Shown in pieces: positions 62,749 through 64,000 of a stretch of DNA of 64,000 nucleotides. The translations under genes and the position numbers were made by a program. The stretch comes from Puccinia triticina (lineage: Eukaryota; Basidiomycota; Pucciniomycetes; Pucciniales; Pucciniaceae). Within the stretch, counting starts at the first letter, position 1. Each line of letters starts with the position of its first letter. The notes below the pieces were generated by a model. The model had not been told where the DNA came from and made no database searches. It saw nothing but the letters and a program-made list of their open reading frames with translations. The DNA is taken from the NCBI RefSeq assembly GCF_026914185.1, contig NC_070563.1, positions 4,361,001 to 4,425,000 of the forward strand. The letters run 5' to 3'.

Positions 62749-64000
62749 GAGTCAACACAGTTGACCTAAAACTGCCTTTTATCTCCATTTTATAACTAAA
62801 TGTGCTCATATCTTTTTAACCTTAAGACATAAGGTTGTTTTGACTTCAGATTCTGATTTCTCATGCAATTTTGACCCCAGTGTTCACTGATCACTTTACA
62901 ATATCTCTACTCCTTCATAGAGTTTGTGGTTTGTGACACACATGCGCAGCAACGCCGTGTAGTCGCGCCTGAGCGCTCCCAACCACATGTACATGTGTGA
63001 TTATGTCATCCAACTTTGAAAATTTTTGAAGTCAGGATCCCCCATGCAGCTGGAGGATCCACAGACTTCAGCACACCAGAACCACCACCCAGATAACCTC
63101 AGGATCACCACCAAAGAGTTTACAACACTCCCAGTATACCTACCGTCACAGGTGCCTAGGATATTGACAGTAAGTAACCTCTTTCTCTGAACCTTGTTTA
63201 TCTCAGAGGTACAACTCTGTGTCTTGCTTGATCTGCTCTTTTCTGTTGGTTTTTATCTTCTTCTTGATCACAGGGCTGTCCCTCCAAATCTACTGGCCTT
63301 TGCCTCAATCTTGATCACAGGGCTGTCCCTTCTTATCAGTTGGCCTTTGCCTCAAATCTAGGTTACAGGGCTGTCCCTCAGGTTTCCCTTTAAGAACCTA
63401 GACTATCCAGAAGGAAGCTAAAAAATTGTGGCTGGATTAAACTTATCTAATCCAGATACCCTCCTGAGAGGAAGCTGTAGCTTTTTTCTAGCACAGATTA
63501 GCAGCACTCTTCTAGTAGCATTGCCAGTGGACGTGCATTCCCACTAGATTAACCTAGTACTTCTCTTTATCCTGATCCTGCTCTGTTTCTCTCTCTTTCT
63601 CTCTTTCTCTTATAGTTGTATTTTCTTTATCCAAAGAAATCCAACTATTGCCGCCCCATTTCTTGTGTCCTGCTGTCACTATAGAGACTCAGGCTCACAC
63701 CTGGAGAGGCCAGCAACGGGGGCCAGCCCTAATTCCAAGCACCCAGCGCCGGTTGACCAGTACTGCCATGCATTGGTGTATTGAGGCCCATAGCGGGAAA
63801 CACCGCCAAAGCATTCTGCTGCAGAGCAGACCTAGTGATGATACAGTAGAAACCTAATCTTGATGTACTTAGTTCAACTTACCTTCACACATTGTACCTT
63901 ATTCATCTTTATTTGTTTCCTACTTGTAAACTCACTCCATCTTCACTCGACTCCTCACAGGTATGCCTCAAGGATTTTTCTCTCATCACCGCCTCTATGA
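62749..64000. other. LTR-like and leader-like sequence running off the window
   Basis: No gene. A repeat of about 47 bp (TTGATCACAGGGCTGTCCCT ... GGCCTTTGCCTCAA) occurs two and a half times at about 63264-63385. A pyrimidine-rich TCTCTCTTTCTC stretch lies at 63590-63612. From about 63830 the words ATGATACAGTAGAAACCTAATC ... CTCCTCACAGGTATGCCTC recall the Copia 1 LTR (4670-4810), so a related LTR may begin here. Borders cannot be set. Confidence 0.4.
63264..63385. repeat. Direct repeat of about 47 bp, 2.5 copies
   Basis: TTGATCACAGGGCTGTCCCT is followed by TCTACTGGCCTTTGCCTCAA and then TCTTGATCACAGGGCTGTCC again. A third partial copy is GTTACAGGGCTGTCCCT. Confidence 0.75.

Noticed and set aside
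62148..62809. 158-aa and 160-aa minus ORFs rich in GYTRG/YPRV repeats
   Set aside because: They are translations of GGGTACCC/GGGTATACCC palindromic repeats, which keep all frames open; not credible proteins.

Overview
The window looks like eukaryotic, fungal, basidiomycete DNA, most likely from a rust fungus (Pucciniales). This is inferred from short 60-100 nt GT-AG introns, a few compact gene islands separated by dense nested transposons, and DIRS/Copia/MULE coding relics of the kind rust genomes carry. No species marker is present.

Layout. (1) 1-16453 is a three-level transposon nest. A decayed DIRS-like tyrosine-recombinase retrotransposon (its left end lies outside the window) holds two MITE-type insertions (2664-3000, 3717-4136). 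It also holds a decayed Copia element (4614-16049, TSD CTTCC), which was split by a second, apparently intact Copia element (9069-14335, TSD ACTGT, LTRs that look identical, one 1482-aa polyprotein). (2) 16890-18372 is an AGCTGA-type hairpin array split by a hAT-like element with an 8-bp TSD. (3) 20147-21583 is a two-exon gene of unknown function. (4) 22-37 kb is gene-poor and built from nested terminal-inverted-repeat (TIR) elements: an 11-kb TA-flanked element (23944-35089) holding a 7.9-kb TIR element, which in turn holds hAT-type elements, followed by a 1.8-kb relative (35500-37289). Three arrays of short palindromic units sit inside these elements. (5) 37.9-46.8 kb is the main gene island: KEX1-like carboxypeptidase (-), a Cys-rich secreted protein (-), an intron-containing tRNA-Lys(CTT) (-), and a UNC-45/Cro1/She4-like ARM-repeat protein (+). 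(6) 47.2-54 kb holds a MULE transposase relic, CACTA and Harbinger MITEs, a palindromic repeat field, and a 943-bp Mutator-like palindrome with a 9-bp TSD. (7) 54846-57729 is a seven-exon GT90/CAP10 glycosyltransferase (-). (8) 58.5-64 kb holds a foldback element, an orphan 120-bp LTR with primer-binding site plus a 432-aa low-complexity ORF, a ZNF706-like small zinc-finger gene (-, first exon unresolved), a GGGTACCC-rich element, and LTR-like sequence running off the right edge.

How the genes relate. KEX1, GT90 and the Cys-rich protein all belong to the secretory pathway (prohormone-type trimming, glycan synthesis, secreted cargo), but nothing in the sequence shows co-regulation. Exon structures were built by hand from splice consensus, reading phase and family conservation; every joint named for KEX1, GT90, the Cys-rich gene and the 20-kb gene keeps the frame.

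Most unusual signal: TIR elements of apparently different superfamilies each contain their own array of short (about 25-50 bp) palindromes, and several whole arrays are mirrored about a centre. Three of the arrays share an ATGACCGG...CCGGTCAT core.
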